DNA of 64,000 nucleotides from Xanthostigma xanthostigma (lineage: Eukaryota > Arthropoda > Insecta > Raphidioptera > Raphidiidae). Under the pieces are notes generated by a model. It had not been told where the DNA came from and made no database searches. It saw only the letters and a program-made list of their open reading frames with translations. The position numbers were made by a program, and so were the translations under genes. This document shows positions 43,481 through 54,857 of this stretch, one piece after another. Within the stretch, counting starts at the first letter, position 1, and each line of letters begins with the position of its first letter. Location of the stretch: the NCBI GenBank assembly GCA_963575645.1, contig OY754467.1, forward strand, positions 24,387,001 to 24,451,000, in the 5' to 3' direction.

Positions 43481-44100
43481 TTCCAAATTCAAGGACAACT
43501 AAAACAAGTTTGCGATTTGTTAGACAAAATTGTATTGATTCTGTTAATATTGCGTATATAAATATAAATATTATAAAAAAACTGCTTGAAGACGTTCTAT
43601 TATACGAAATCTATAAAAAAAATCTTCGTTTAAGGCAAGTTTGAAACCGAATTGAGAGAATTATAAGAAACGACACTCCTTTTTTTTGTTTGCTTCCCTC
43701 CGGAACCGAATTATAATATGGCATTTGTTTTTCTTTTAAGATATTAAAAGATCCCGTAAGTTCTATCCGGTATCAGAAAAATACAATCAAAAGAAGTTCT
43801 TGATGTGTTAGATAAAATCGAATTTATACAGTTTGTTTTACGTATAAATCTGTATAACAAACTGTTTGGATACATTGTGCTATACGAAATCTGTGTAAAA
43901 ATGGTTTCTTTTTCATTTAGGGTAGCTGTGAAACCGATATGAACTGTAGGCAAAACAAAAAAACAGTTTTTTTTAATTTAAAAGTCGGACGACGTGAGGA
44001 TTAAACAGGCCCCAAAATAAATCGAACTGAATAAAGTTTTTATAATCGGTTACGCCGTTACAACTGATACAAAAAAGTGTGACATACAATGGGAAAGTAA
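43481..44100. repeat. Two degenerate copies of a dispersed ~300-bp repeat
   Basis: TTAGACAAAATTG, TATACGAAATCTATAAAAA and TTTGAAACCGA-like words occur twice. They match parts of 50870-51200 and 59930-60160, the same composite repeat family. Confidence 0.45.
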
Positions 44101-44215
44101 CAAAATCAAGTAAACTAATAAGAATAAAAAGTAAGAACAAAAGAACATCATAACAAATGTCAAAATAAACTAATTCGCCACAGTATAAAATCGTGTTTAT
44201 TTACAAAATCAAAGT

Positions 44216-44602
44216 GATTTATTCCAAAAAAGAAAGATTTGAAATAGTCGCAATTTACTTTCGTAATAATGATTGTGCCAATACCGCGGCAAGAGTTTTT
44301 TATCACAATCAATAGAGAGTTTTTGAATAAGCGTTTTCACGGATCATGGATTGGTCGGGAGGTGCAATAGAATGGCCAGCTAGATCCCCAGATTTCAACC
44401 CCCTATATTTCTTTCTCTGTGTTCATCTGAAATCAACCGTCTACGTCACTCAACCCGAAAATATACAAGAACTCAAAGAATTATCGCCGAATGCCGGCTA
44501 TTAACTCCTGAGGTCTTGAGAAATGTAAGATCTGGATTTGAATCCAGAATGTATTATTGTATGGTAATTGGTGGGGTTCATTTCGAGCAGTATATTCGAT
44601 AG
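44216..44602 (+). pseudogene. Mariner-type transposase pseudogene, internally deleted
   Basis: Plus-strand translation from 44217 reads YSKKERFEIVAIYFRNND, then AANTAARVFYH-like text. This matches the N-terminal helix-turn-helix (DUF4817-type) of a group of insect mariner-like transposases. After a stop and a junction near 44312 it resumes at the C-terminal third: WSGGAIEWPARSPDFNPLYF, then a basic HLKSTVY and QPENIQELKE. SPDFNPL carries the third acid of the DDD triad; the first two catalytic acids lie in the deleted middle. Three or more stops follow. It was found only by translation and is not active. Confidence 0.72.
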
Positions 44603-44744
44603 TTTAATTTTTTTGTGCTTTTATTAGTTTTTTAACTTCGAAAATTCAAGAAGAAATTTCTCGGTAACAAATCGATCGAATTAAAAAAAAACAAATACGG
44701 TTGTGTAAGTAATGAAAAACCATTCCAAATTAGGGATCATTTGA

Positions 44745-44774
44745 CCCCCGTCCAATTAAAAAATTGGATGGGGG
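44745..44774. other. Short hairpin
   Basis: CCCCCGTCCAATT and AATTGGATGGGGG pair around a 4-nt A-rich loop, just downstream of the transposase pseudogene; possibly part of the same transposon's 3' region. Confidence 0.5.
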
Positions 44775-46887
44775 CTACCCCCCGTACAGAGCTAGAGTTG
44801 CAGGAATGATTTTTGCACAAAAGTAGGTCCCCTTTGATATAAAAATCGACGTATCTTTAAGTTTTTGTCAAAACGTTTATTTTTCCGAGTTTTATGGAGG
44901 TACAAGTTTTCGTTGGGGCACAATGTACATACATATAAGTAAGTTTTTGGTACAAAAAAAATTTAAAAAATCCTAATGACACGGAACAATACATACAAGT
45001 ACGACTTGTATTTGACGATTTTTTTTATTGATAAATACTTCTGACATGTTACAATGTAAAAAACTTGGTTTTAAACAAATTGTAAGTTCACCATTTGGTG
45101 CAAAAAAGCGTCCAGTTATGGAAGCCTCTGCAAGTAAAGCAGGTCAGCCTTACATACTATTTTTTAAAGAGCAGGTTAAAATAAACATGTTGAAAATTAC
45201 AGAACATAAACGTAAAGAAAACTTCTGACGATTACAATCCACGGTCTACGCGGACTGACAGGCTGCTATCATGGTAGCAAAGTAACTACTATGTGGTAAA
45301 GACATGCGACATAATGGCGGTTATCTCTTACTTCATCTACACTCAGTGTAATCTACACTCAGTGATGGTGCAAACTGTTTTTTTTATGGAGTTGACACTA
45401 ATTGTATATTGTTGACGGAAATTTGACAATAATTCTTGTTTCAGCGGAAAAAAACACCAAATTAAATTTTATATTTGAACTGAAATTATCGAGCGGTGTA
45501 CTCAAGTGATGATTTATTAAATAAAAAACGAATATCACCCAAGAAAAAAAAACAAGAAAACAAATAATTTTATCTCAAATCACTTTCTAATTTGCAAAGT
45601 AATTTGTGTTGCAAAAGTGATTACTTGAAAAACTATTGACTTTAAACTTGGTACGAACCAACATGATATTCACGAAAGGCGTAAAATTTTGTATAAAGTT
45701 CTTATAAACTATACGTAAGTGAATTTTTAAAAAAATTAAATTTTTCCAATTTTTCTGGCATTTTAGAAGAATAGTAGTGGATATCACAAAAAATATTCAC
45801 AGAACACAATGTTTTAAAAGTTACTAAAAAAAATATGCACTGCCATCTTTTTTTCGAAATAAGATTGGTGACGGTCTACATTTTTGTTTATGTATTGGAT
45901 GCATGAATTTTTATTTATCAGTAAAGTAGGCTTTCTTGATTTTTTCGAAACAAAATGACGGAGTATTGTAGGGTTATTAATGATATTTAAATTTATGAAA
46001 CATGATCCAAATCGTTGAATTTTTTTTTCAGAAAATCGCAACTTTTTATTTTTGTTCATTGGTAATTTCTATTTTTATTCATTGGTAAACTACCCTTCTT
46101 TAGGGGAGTAGGAAGAAGATTTGAAAAAAGGTGTGAATGACGCAGTAGTGTATTTCCATTTGTATGTTCACCACTGGTACTTGGTCTTCTCCAAGGAGCC
46201 ATTTCCATATAATATTTTGTCTAGCATTATTATTAGAGAAAATCGTTAAAAACTTTAATTAAGATCTTTCTTTTTAGTTTCTAGAATTTGTACCTCACAA
46301 ATATTTAATTTGATTTTACCATTTGAAGTTTTTTACTAGTATTTTGAGAAGAACTTATTGTGACAGAACTGATTAGAATGACAGTCATTTACAGACAGAC
46401 GTTATCTAAATTTATTTAAAATCAATATCAAAACCAGAATTTAACATCAAATATGTAAATTACAATCCCAGTAATAATTATTTTCGCGTCGATATATACA
46501 TTTTAATAAGGTATAGTTAAATACGAGTACTTTTAGTTTATCTGACAGTAAGAAGAAATGGTAATCATTTTAATTAAATTACGCGATGACTAGAATAACC
46601 ATAATTTTGTGTTAATTAGGCTGATAAATTTTCATATAGATAACAGTTTTATACATAGTTCGATTATATTATTTCTAGGTAATGTATTATTGTATGTTTT
46701 TTAAAATTGTCAGCATATTCAGAATATCGAGGAGTATATAGAGAGTTGGAAATAATAAAATCAATGCATTGAACCTGCAAGAAAAACGCTCAGTTCTATT
46801 TGTGCTCACGTAATACCAGCTATTAGCCGATACGAGTACATTTTAATCAACTATATTATATAACTATGTGTTACAACTTACAACCTT
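44775..46887. other. Spacer, no gene
   Basis: A 14-bp sequence, ATCTACACTCAGTG, is repeated twice near 45337-45365. Otherwise only weak frames. Confidence 0.4.
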
Positions 46888-47326
46888 AGGGTTGCCATCC
46901 GTCCGGATTTCCACGAATTTGTTCTTTTTGAAAGGGGTGCTGAGAGCGTCCCCGCGAGGTTTCGTTTACAGTCCCGATTTTTAAATATTCTGCTCTATAG
47001 ATACTGTAGTTTCTCAATTGGTTAGATAAATGATTTTGTATCAAAAGACTATAGTAGAATTTATTTTCATTAAATCGAAAAGATTAATTTTTGCTTATTG
47101 AAAAAAAGAAAATATAGTTTGGTTTTTCTTTAATTTCATTATCAAAGAGAAGAGAGTTATAAATAAAAGAGAGCTGGTAAAATTCCATATATGTATTAAT
47201 TTAATTTTGTAGGTTAAGTTCCACCAAAGATTGTAAAAATCCATCAATACTAATTCTGTAATACAATTTGTAATGTAGTAGTTAATTATAATAATAAATA
47301 TATAGCTTAAGCAACGAATAATTTGT

Positions 47327-48845
47327 AGATGGAAAAGTCGAAAGCAGAACATTTGACTTAGGAACTTTGTTTGGACTAGTTAGGAGATAAACATACTAAA
47401 AGTCCTTACCCCTCCGAGGTACGCCCGAAGAGGGGGAGCACAAAGAAGGTCCCGTTTTTTGGTTTTTTGCTTTCATCTCGAAAACGGTACGTCATACGAA
47501 ATTTTTGTTGTAATACATAATGAAAGCTGATAAAATTCTCTACAACTTTAGCTTTTTTCCACTTTTTATCTATCTCCAATCTTTGCCTAGCTATGAGCTC
47601 CGAATAATGGTCGATTTTCAAAAATGTGTTAAATTCTCTGTAGCACATTGTAACAATACGAATTTGTCAAAATCATTTCGTATTGCTCATCCACACTATT
47701 AAAAACACCCACACACTATTAAAAAATAACATAAGCTGGGAGTACCTCCACGCAGGGTCCTCTTTCCCACTGGGCACTCTGGGCCCGTGCCCAGGGCCCC
47801 GCGATCGATAGGGACCCCCTAGTTCCTGCCAGATCATCAAACGATAATCGATATTCATTACCGAAAAACATATTTATTTCGAAAAAATCAAGCGATAATG
47901 ACTGACTAGAACGCCAATTTGCTTATTAGCTTTTGTATGCGCGAAGCTACTCTATTCTCGCCCGAAAATCAGGCTTTTTGAGTTCAGCATGTTTAGGTAA
48001 ATAATATATAAAACTGCAATTTAATTGTATACTAAGTACCTAAACTGTTTAAAACAAAAATCATCAGTGAACTAGTTTTTCATATACTTAATTTTTTTTG
48101 TGTCCTTCATGTTAAAATTGGGAACGTGATCCTTTTAAATATATGCATTTTATATCACTATCCTCGACTTAGAATCTAGAACCTTGTTTATCTATTTTCT
48201 TTGTCTATTCTAACAAAATAGTGCTCTGTTAAGATCATAGGGGCCCCATTATCCTAATAATGATGTAGCAGAAATAGTAGCCTGCGGTCCATCATCTGAT
48301 AATGACTCGACAGATAAGGAGAAAGAAGAAGAGGCTAATGCTGAGGAACCACAACCAGGCCCGTCACGCCCAAAGAGGCGGCGAGTGATTAAATAATTCA
48401 TTGTAAATAATAATTGTCAAATGTTTGGAGGTACTCCCAGCTTATGTTATTTTTTAATAGTGTGTGGGTGTTTTTAATAGTGTGGATGAGCAATACGAAA
48501 TGATTTTGACAAATTCGTATAGTTACAATGTGCTACAGAGAATTTAACACATTTTTGAAAATCGACCATTTTTCGGAGCTCATAACTAGGCAAAGATTGG
48601 AGATAGATAAAAAGTGTGAAAGCTAAAGTTGTAGAGAATTTTATCAGCTTTCATTATGTATTACAACAAAATTTCGTACGACGTACCGTTTTTGAGATGA
48701 AAGCGAAAAACCAAAAACCGGGACCTTCTTTGTGCTCCCCCCTTCGGGCGTACCTCGGAGGGGTAAGGACTTTTAGTATGTTTATCTCCTAACTAGTCCA
48801 AACAAAGTTCATAAGTCAAACGTTCTGCTTTCGACTTTTCCATCT
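47327..48845. mobile_element. Element with ~420-bp terminal inverted repeats
   Basis: Left arm 47327-47749 and right arm 48427-48845 are near-identical inverted copies, from AGATGGAAAAGTCGAAAGCA at the outside to AGCTGGGAGTACCTCC at the inside. The 677-bp centre contains a GC-rich hAT-like fragment at its left (GGGCCCGTGCCCAGGGCCCC near 47780-47800) and a protein C-terminus at its right (48241-48396). Long arms plus a coding remnant suggest a formerly autonomous DNA transposon that lost most of its gene. Confidence 0.68.
48241..48396 (+). pseudogene. C-terminal remnant of a transposon-encoded protein
   Basis: After a TAG at 48238 the frame is open for 51 codons to TAA. It ends in an acidic EKEEEANAEEPQPGPSRP segment followed by PKRRRVIK, a likely nuclear localisation signal. 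A Pro/Ser-rich acidic tail with a terminal basic cluster is common in transposases. It lies just inside the right arm, where a transposase would end. No catalytic domain remains, so the superfamily cannot be named. Confidence 0.5.
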
Positions 48846-49260
48846 ATATTCCCCTTATGAGCACTCATTGACCAAACTAATAACAAATTACAAGATATTA
48901 TTTAATTTAATTAGTAAAATAAGATTTTTTTGCAATTGTGTGGATTTTTGTGGTTTTTTGAGCTTTTTGTCCTAGTTTATTGAACTTGTATATGGCAACC
49001 CTAGTTATAGTGAAACAGCAGTTCCGGAAGTTACAGCGTTAGGAAGTTTTGCCTCTTACGTAAAACTTTACCTGTTTCTTTTCCCTTAAAGTTTGTTTTT
49101 TCTTAAAGTAAATGGATTGCAATTACATTATTTATTTTCAACTTTTGGAAATATTACAATTAAGTTATTAAACCAGTGGGAGTATATGCCCAAGTAATTC
49201 AAGAATTACAAGGCGCGAAATTTTACATCATATACCCCGGTGTTTGGTTTGAAAATCGGT

Positions 49261-49520
49261 GTATATTTATCGTTCAGCCCGGAATTGTTTTTTTAAAAAC
49301 TCCACATTTGCTCCTTCCCGTTTCACTGCGAGACAATTCGCATACCCCTTTATCGTTCACCCCGGAATTACAATTCGCATACCCGTTTATCGTTCACCCC
49401 GGAATTGTTTTTTTAAAATCTCCACATTTGCCCCTTCCCGTTTCACTGCGAGACAATTCGCATACCCCTTTATCGTTCACCCCGGAATTACAATTCGCAT
49501 ACCCGTTTATCGTTCACCCG
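49261..49520. repeat. 120-bp tandem repeat, block A
   Basis: CCCGGAATTGTTTTTTTAAAA recurs at exactly 120 bp (near 49279 and 49399). Units carry CACTGCGAGACAATTCGCAT and a CGTTCACCCCGGAATT motif. Confidence 0.78.
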
Positions 49521-49931
49521 GAAATCCGCCTTCTTTAGAAGTCCGCCATATTGAATTTAGAGTGACGTCACTTTATTTTTCGAGTTATTCTCAGCAAGCC
49601 CTTTCAATTGACACCCATATTGTAGGAAAGCATAATAAAATTAGTCCGCCATCTTTAAAAGTCCGCCATATTGGATTTAGAGTAACGTCGCTTTATTTTT
49701 CGAGTTATTTACAGCAAGCCCTTTCATTTAATACCCATATTGTAGAAAAGCATAAAAAACTTAGTCCGCCATCTTTAGAAGTCCGCCATATTGGTTTTAG
49801 AGTGACGTCACTTTATTTTTTGAGTTATTCTCAGTAAGCCCTTTCAGTTGATACCCATATTGTAGGAAAGCATAATAAAATTAGTCCGCCATATTTATAA
49901 GTCCGCCATATTGGATTTAGAGTGACGTCAC
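49521..49931. repeat. 120-bp tandem repeat, block B
   Basis: AGTCCGCCATATTG recurs at 49540, 49660, 49780 and 49900, exactly 120 bp apart. Units contain GTGACGTCACTTTATTTTT and AGCAAGCCCTTTCA. The sequence is unrelated to block A but has the same period and continues it in register. The 192-codon frame across both blocks exists because 120 is a multiple of three. Confidence 0.82.
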
Positions 49932-51714
49932 ACAGATAACCATGCATTGTCATCCAAACTAAACGTGTATACAAATTTTCATCTCAATCGGTTGAAGATA
50001 TCTGCTTCAAAATTACCGAAGGCATTCTAGTCGCTCACTTAGTAATTCAGTCGCTCACTTATTAATTTAGTCACTCAACTATTATTGTAATATCTCAAGT
50101 TATTAAAACAGTATCTCATCACTAGTCACCAAGTTTTTTTTTTATTCAACCGTTTTATAATTCCCCTATTATTATTATATAAAACAACATTATAAGAGAT
50201 ATATTCTTTTACGCATGCGCCGATGTTCCCCAAAAACAATAGGCCACTTCATATTTGCATATAAAACATCCTCCCATATTTTGGTTTCAATCCGCTCATC
50301 CGTGGTGTCAGAATGGTAAGAAATGTCAAAAATGACGTTTGCAACTGTCAAAGTATTATGTTCTAAATTAGTTATTCAAATTGTTAACTCAGAAGGCGTT
50401 GCATTTCACCAATATTTATAATGGCATTCGTTTTTGAACAAATGCAAACTTTTTATTTTAGTACACCAAGGCAATTTTAAATGAAAGGCTTGCCTTTTTT
50501 TAATATTTATTTATAATTAAAAAGATATTTATTTAATTAAATATCTTTTTAATTAGTCGGACACAACGGGTTTTTTTGTTTTCAATAATTTATTAATGTT
50601 TTAATTTTAATTTAATTAGTTTTTTTTTAATTTCCACCGACTAGTTTTGGAGAAATCAATGAAAAGATATCATCCATCTACCGTTTTACCATAAAGCCAA
50701 TGTTAAATATGCCTACTTTTGAAGTCATTTATTTATATAAATAATCGGGCAACCCCCCCTAAAATTTTCAGAATTTGTTTAGACTTAGTCCAACTTAAAA
50801 AAAAATCAATCCTTTCTATTTCAAATTACCTTGGTGCTCGTATTTTAAATTGTCATGTTAAACCGTGCAACAATGAAATTGAATTCATTTCTATATAATT
50901 ATGTATAAAATGAATTTATTTCTATATAAATCGGGATAAAAAAACTGTTTGGGCAAATTCTGTTACACGAAATATATGTAAAATGTTCTCCTCTTTCGTT
51001 TAAGACTGGTTTCAAACCGATCTGATTTAAATTGAGCGAGAAATAAGCAAAAAACTTTTTTTTTCCTAATTTTCTCCCCTCTGGGACAAAAATTCAAAAA
51101 TCGGGCGACGTTAGGATTTAAGTTACCCGGAGACGAATCGAACAAAAAAAAGTTTTTTAAAATCGGTTAAGGCGTTTGGGCTGTACGCTGGATACAAAAA
51201 GCGTGACTCACAGATTCACAGATTCACAGATTCACAGACAAAGCGAGTACATATAGGCGCTTTAGCTTACGCTATTCGCGCCTAAAAAATGAACTAATAG
51301 TTTTATTTAATTATTTCAGTTATATTCATAGCTAAATTTCTTCAGCAACGATGCTTAGTAAGTGACTTCAACATTTTGATCCAAATTATAATCTACAATT
51401 TGTTTTTTTTTAAATAGACCTACACTCCACTCATTTTAAAAGATTTCACAACATTTCTGTAGATGATGTTTTTGGTGTTAAACATGTTGTGGTTAATCTA
51501 GTTATTATGTATATTGCATATTCTATATTATAGTATACAGAAACTCTCAGGAACTTAATTATATATTTTTTTTTACAAATTTGTAGTGATTTTGCCTGTT
51601 TTATAAAAAAATGTTGCACGAGTAAGTCAAAATGAGGGACGTACACCCGAAACCATAGATCTAATTCAGAATTAAAGTAACTTTCCAAATTCAATATAGT
51701 AATGCGTGTTTATA

Positions 51715-52073
51715 TCTATACCTACTAATATATAAAGTTGAAGAGTTTGTTTGTTTCGCTGAACGCGTTAATCTTAGGAACTATTGGTTCGAATTAATTT
51801 TTTTTTGTTGGATAGCCCATTTATCGAAGAAGGCTATAGGGATAGGCTATAAAATATCGCGCTACGAGCAATAGGAGCGGAGCATCAATGAAAAATGTTG
51901 CAAAATGTAACTTAAAATTTGTGCGTCTGACAAAAACTTTTAAACGGTAACTCCGATCGTCATGAAATTTAGCCACAACATTAATCTCGGTAAACTAAGA
52001 TGAATGTGCTTACTCATGTCCCTTCTCCACTAGTCGTTCATTGGACCCGGGTGAAACCGGGCGGGACCGCTAG
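51715..52073 (+). mobile_element. Helitron-like non-autonomous element, second family
   Basis: Begins TCTATACCTACTAATATATA after A and ends CTAG. Ten bases before the end is a hairpin with CCCGG and CCGGG arms (GACCCGGGTGAAACCGGGCG). The base after CTAG is A rather than the usual T. The interior (TCTTAGGAACTATTGGTTCG, ATAGGAGCGGAGCATCAATG) resembles a repeat I associate with Lepidoptera. Confidence 0.6.
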
Positions 52074-52102
52074 AATAATATAATCATGAAATTATTATTA
52101 TA

Positions 52103-52258
52103 GGTTCGTTCCAAGCAGCCAGCAAACGGTTCCGAAACCGTCACCCGCATGCGCAGTAGGTAAAACGTGTTCTAAAATCGCCACCAACAGCTTCGTTTTA
52201 CCTAGTGCGCATGCGGGTGACGGTTTCGGAACCGTTTGGTGGCTGCTTGGAACGAACC
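52103..52258. mobile_element. 156-bp palindromic MITE with TTATA duplication
   Basis: Perfect 18-bp ends GGTTCGTTCCAAGCAGCC are inverted and flanked by TTATA at 52098-52102 and 52259-52263. Arms continue inward (ACGGTTCCGAAACCGTCACC, GCATGCGCA) so the whole element folds into one hairpin. It appears young. Confidence 0.8.
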
Positions 52259-52433
52259 TTATATGTACAACTAGGGTGGTTGCGAATTTTTATTTCAGAA
52301 AATTTGAATTAAAAATTGAAATTTCAATTTTTATTCCCAATATTAAAAATTAAAAAACTATTTTTAATGCAGTAGTCTGGATTAAATTTTTTTTTTATTT
52401 TTTTTTTCAATGCATTATTTGCAACCCTAATAA

Positions 52434-53200
52434 CTAGCTTTTTCCCGTAACTTCGCTCGCGCCAAGTTTGGTTTTTATTGATAAGTTTTAGTTTTAGCCC
52501 TTTAATTTTCGGTTCAAAACTATTATCTATACAAAACTTCTTTATTGACAATATTCTTCACTAATCTATCTGTTGTGTCAAAATCACTAAACTACGGGTC
52601 GAGCTTACGCGTGAGCAATAATAATAAATTATGACTTTCTTAACATTTTTTTGTTCTTCAAGTATATTAATTTTAAAATTGATGACATTCACATGATCAA
52701 CGTCCCGAAAAACCTTAAAAATTACACCAATGTTGATTTTTAGATTTAGACTATTCAAATCTTTTCACCTTCCGAAGGGGTTGTTTTTGAAAAAGCATGA
52801 AACACGTATTTATTTATTTGTTGAGAGGAGCAATCCTGCGCATTTTCGAATTTATACATCTATCTATATGATTTTACCATGCAAATTTTGAACCTCCGTT
52901 ACACTCTTTTAGGGGTTGAGAAAACTTGTTCTTAACGGATGCCTACGTCATAATAACTATCTGTGTGTTAAATTTCAGCCCACTCCGTTTAATGGTTTGA
53001 GCTGTGCGTTGATTCTCCATGCAAATTTTGAACCCTCGTGACACCTTTTTAGGGGTTGAATTTTCAAAATTCTCTTCTTAGTGGATGCCTACGTCATAAT
53101 AACTATCTATGTGCCAAATTTTAGCCCAATCCATCCAATAGTTTGAGCTGTGCGTTGATACATCAGTCAATCGGTCACAGTTTTCTTTTATATATTTAGA
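52434..53200 (-). mobile_element. Non-autonomous Helitron-like element, inverted copy
   Basis: On the minus strand it starts TCTAAATATATAAAAG after A and ends CTAG before T. Internal repeats (GATTGGGCTAAAATTTGGCA-like, GTTCAAAATTTGCATGG) match the element at 461-1094. No coding. Confidence 0.65.
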
Positions 53201-54060
53201 TAATATTTATGCTCTGCGAACAATTATGTACATAGAATACGATCTTTGCAACGAAAGTACTTCTGACACGTGGAATATTTAGAAATAAAAATAATGATCT
53301 TAATTGAGAGATAAAAGTTTCAGAATCGTTATGTCACGAATACGTCTCAAAAAAGCACAAAAAATTAAGTTAAGAATGAATTAATATTTTCAGAATGGTA
53401 AATATTAGGGATGCGACCATATAAGAAAAATCGGAGGAAAACTTCTATTATAAAATCAAATTGTGAATCCGCTGGCTGGCATGTTTCTGATTTTAAATAA
53501 TCTAACACAAACATATGGATAAAAAACCAATGTGTTTAGACGTTTTAATGATTGATTTTTGCGCATCATTGATTTAACTACAATTTTTTCAAAATGAAAA
53601 CTTTGCACGCCCTATAAATTTTGGTTCATATTTTTGTTAAGCGTTTTTAGAACTATTTGTGTATGTTACTTAAGTTGTGTACAACATAACTTCGACAATA
53701 CAATATGTATATTGTAGGTATTAATATGTAGGTTTAGTGGTTAATATTTGTTTCATAATTCTGACAAGTACATTAAAACTTTTTAAAAATGTAATAAAAA
53801 TTCTAAGAAAATGAAAAGTTATACAAATGAGTTTGAATGCTACTCAAGTGTACACAAAATGTTAGCTGTTTAAATTTGTGAAAATAATGAACTTTAAATG
53901 AAATTTTATAGAAAATGTATACAATATTTATTTATTCAAAATATTAACATGGCAGCAAACTTTTATTTCTCTGCACAGTAGGTGTTTTCCTTCCTATAAT
54001 AAAGGCCAGCCCATGACTTTTTAAAAACGCCATAATTCACTCTATTAGGAGGTTTAACGT
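53201..54060. other. AT-rich spacer
   Basis: No gene or repeat recognised. Confidence 0.4.
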
Positions 54061-54061
54061 T

Positions 54062-54093
<32 letters not shown>

Positions 54094-54835
54094 CTTTATT
54101 TAAAAAACATGTATACATGTGTAAATAGCGTCACCAGTTGCATTAATTACAGAATTCTTCCAGGGAATAGTAAGTTTTTTTTATTAAATGTGTTTTTAAC
54201 TTATTTTTGAATTTTAGATTGTTTTCTATAGTTTTAATATCTTCAGGGATTTTATTATGTATCCGTATCATAGCATTACGGGTTCCTTTATATGTCACAG
54301 AAAGGTGTGAAAAATTAGTTTTTAAATGATTTAATTTATTACGGGTAGTGTATGTATGTTGTCTTTGATTTGAACTGAATAAATGCGGAAACTGCCTGAC
54401 AAACTTTGCAGATTCTAAGATATATAAACTGTAGACTGTAAGTACTGATAATTCTGGGAATAAATTACGACAGCTAGTACGAGGACCCACGTTCGCTATG
54501 ATACGGATACATTTCTTTTGAAGTTTTAAAATTTTGATGGTATGCACCGAATTGCCCCAAAAAACGATTCCAAACTGCATAACCGAATGAAAGTAAGCAT
54601 AATATACAGATATTAATATTTCAGTCGTTACACAGTTTTTTAAAACTCTGAGTATATATATTGCTTTATTTAGCTTGGGTATAATTGAATTTATATGGGC
54701 TTTCCAGTTCAGATTCTTATCTATAGTAATGCCAAGAAATTTGACAGTGTCTTGCAACGCTACATTGTTATCTAATATTTCAATTTGCTGCGGGAAATCG
54801 AAGTAATTTCCAAATTTCATAACTTCTGTTTTATT
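54061..54835 (-). mobile_element. 5'-truncated LINE with (TTA)n tail
   Basis: Contains the 54143-54820 frame and ends, on the minus strand, in a run of about nine TTA units (54061-54090 as ATA on plus). Its truncated 5' end abuts another LINE in opposite orientation. Confidence 0.7.
54143..54820 (-). pseudogene. LINE RT C-terminal fragment
   Basis: A 225-codon frame has VKFLGITIDKNLNW near residues 26-39, YYAYFHSVMQFGIVFWGNS near 72-90, LQKKCIRIIANVGPRTSCR near 98-116 and a closing YYSLEEF. This is the same region as the 27523 and 54945 fragments but a different sub-family. The catalytic palm lies upstream and is absent. The frame is intact but is a truncated copy, so it is presumably inactive. 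Confidence 0.75.
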
Positions 54836-54857
54836 TTTATTTTATTTATTTATTTTA

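Larger units (their letters stand above)
46888..49001. mobile_element. Possible outer inverted-repeat element
   Basis: TAGGGTTGCCAT near 46888 and ATGGCAACCCTA ending near 49002 are inverted 12-mers enclosing the long-arm element at 47327-48845. I see no convincing target duplication, so the boundaries and unity of this element are uncertain. Confidence 0.35.
49165..51290. repeat. Composite repeat, second copy (rearranged)
   Basis: Starts ACCAGTGGGAGTAT and continues TTCAAGAATT, GCGAAATTTTACAT, like 58999-59060. Later parts share TACGCATGCGCCGATG, AATAGGCC, GTCAAAAATGACGTTT and CTTTCGTTTAAGAC with 59640-60110. Two 120-bp arrays are inserted or expanded in the middle. It ends near a (CAGATT)n run at 51205-51235. 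Confidence 0.5.

Noticed and set aside
49259-49837. 192-codon frame with repeated peptide
   Set aside because: It runs through two 120-bp tandem arrays; 120 is divisible by three, so the frame simply repeats.
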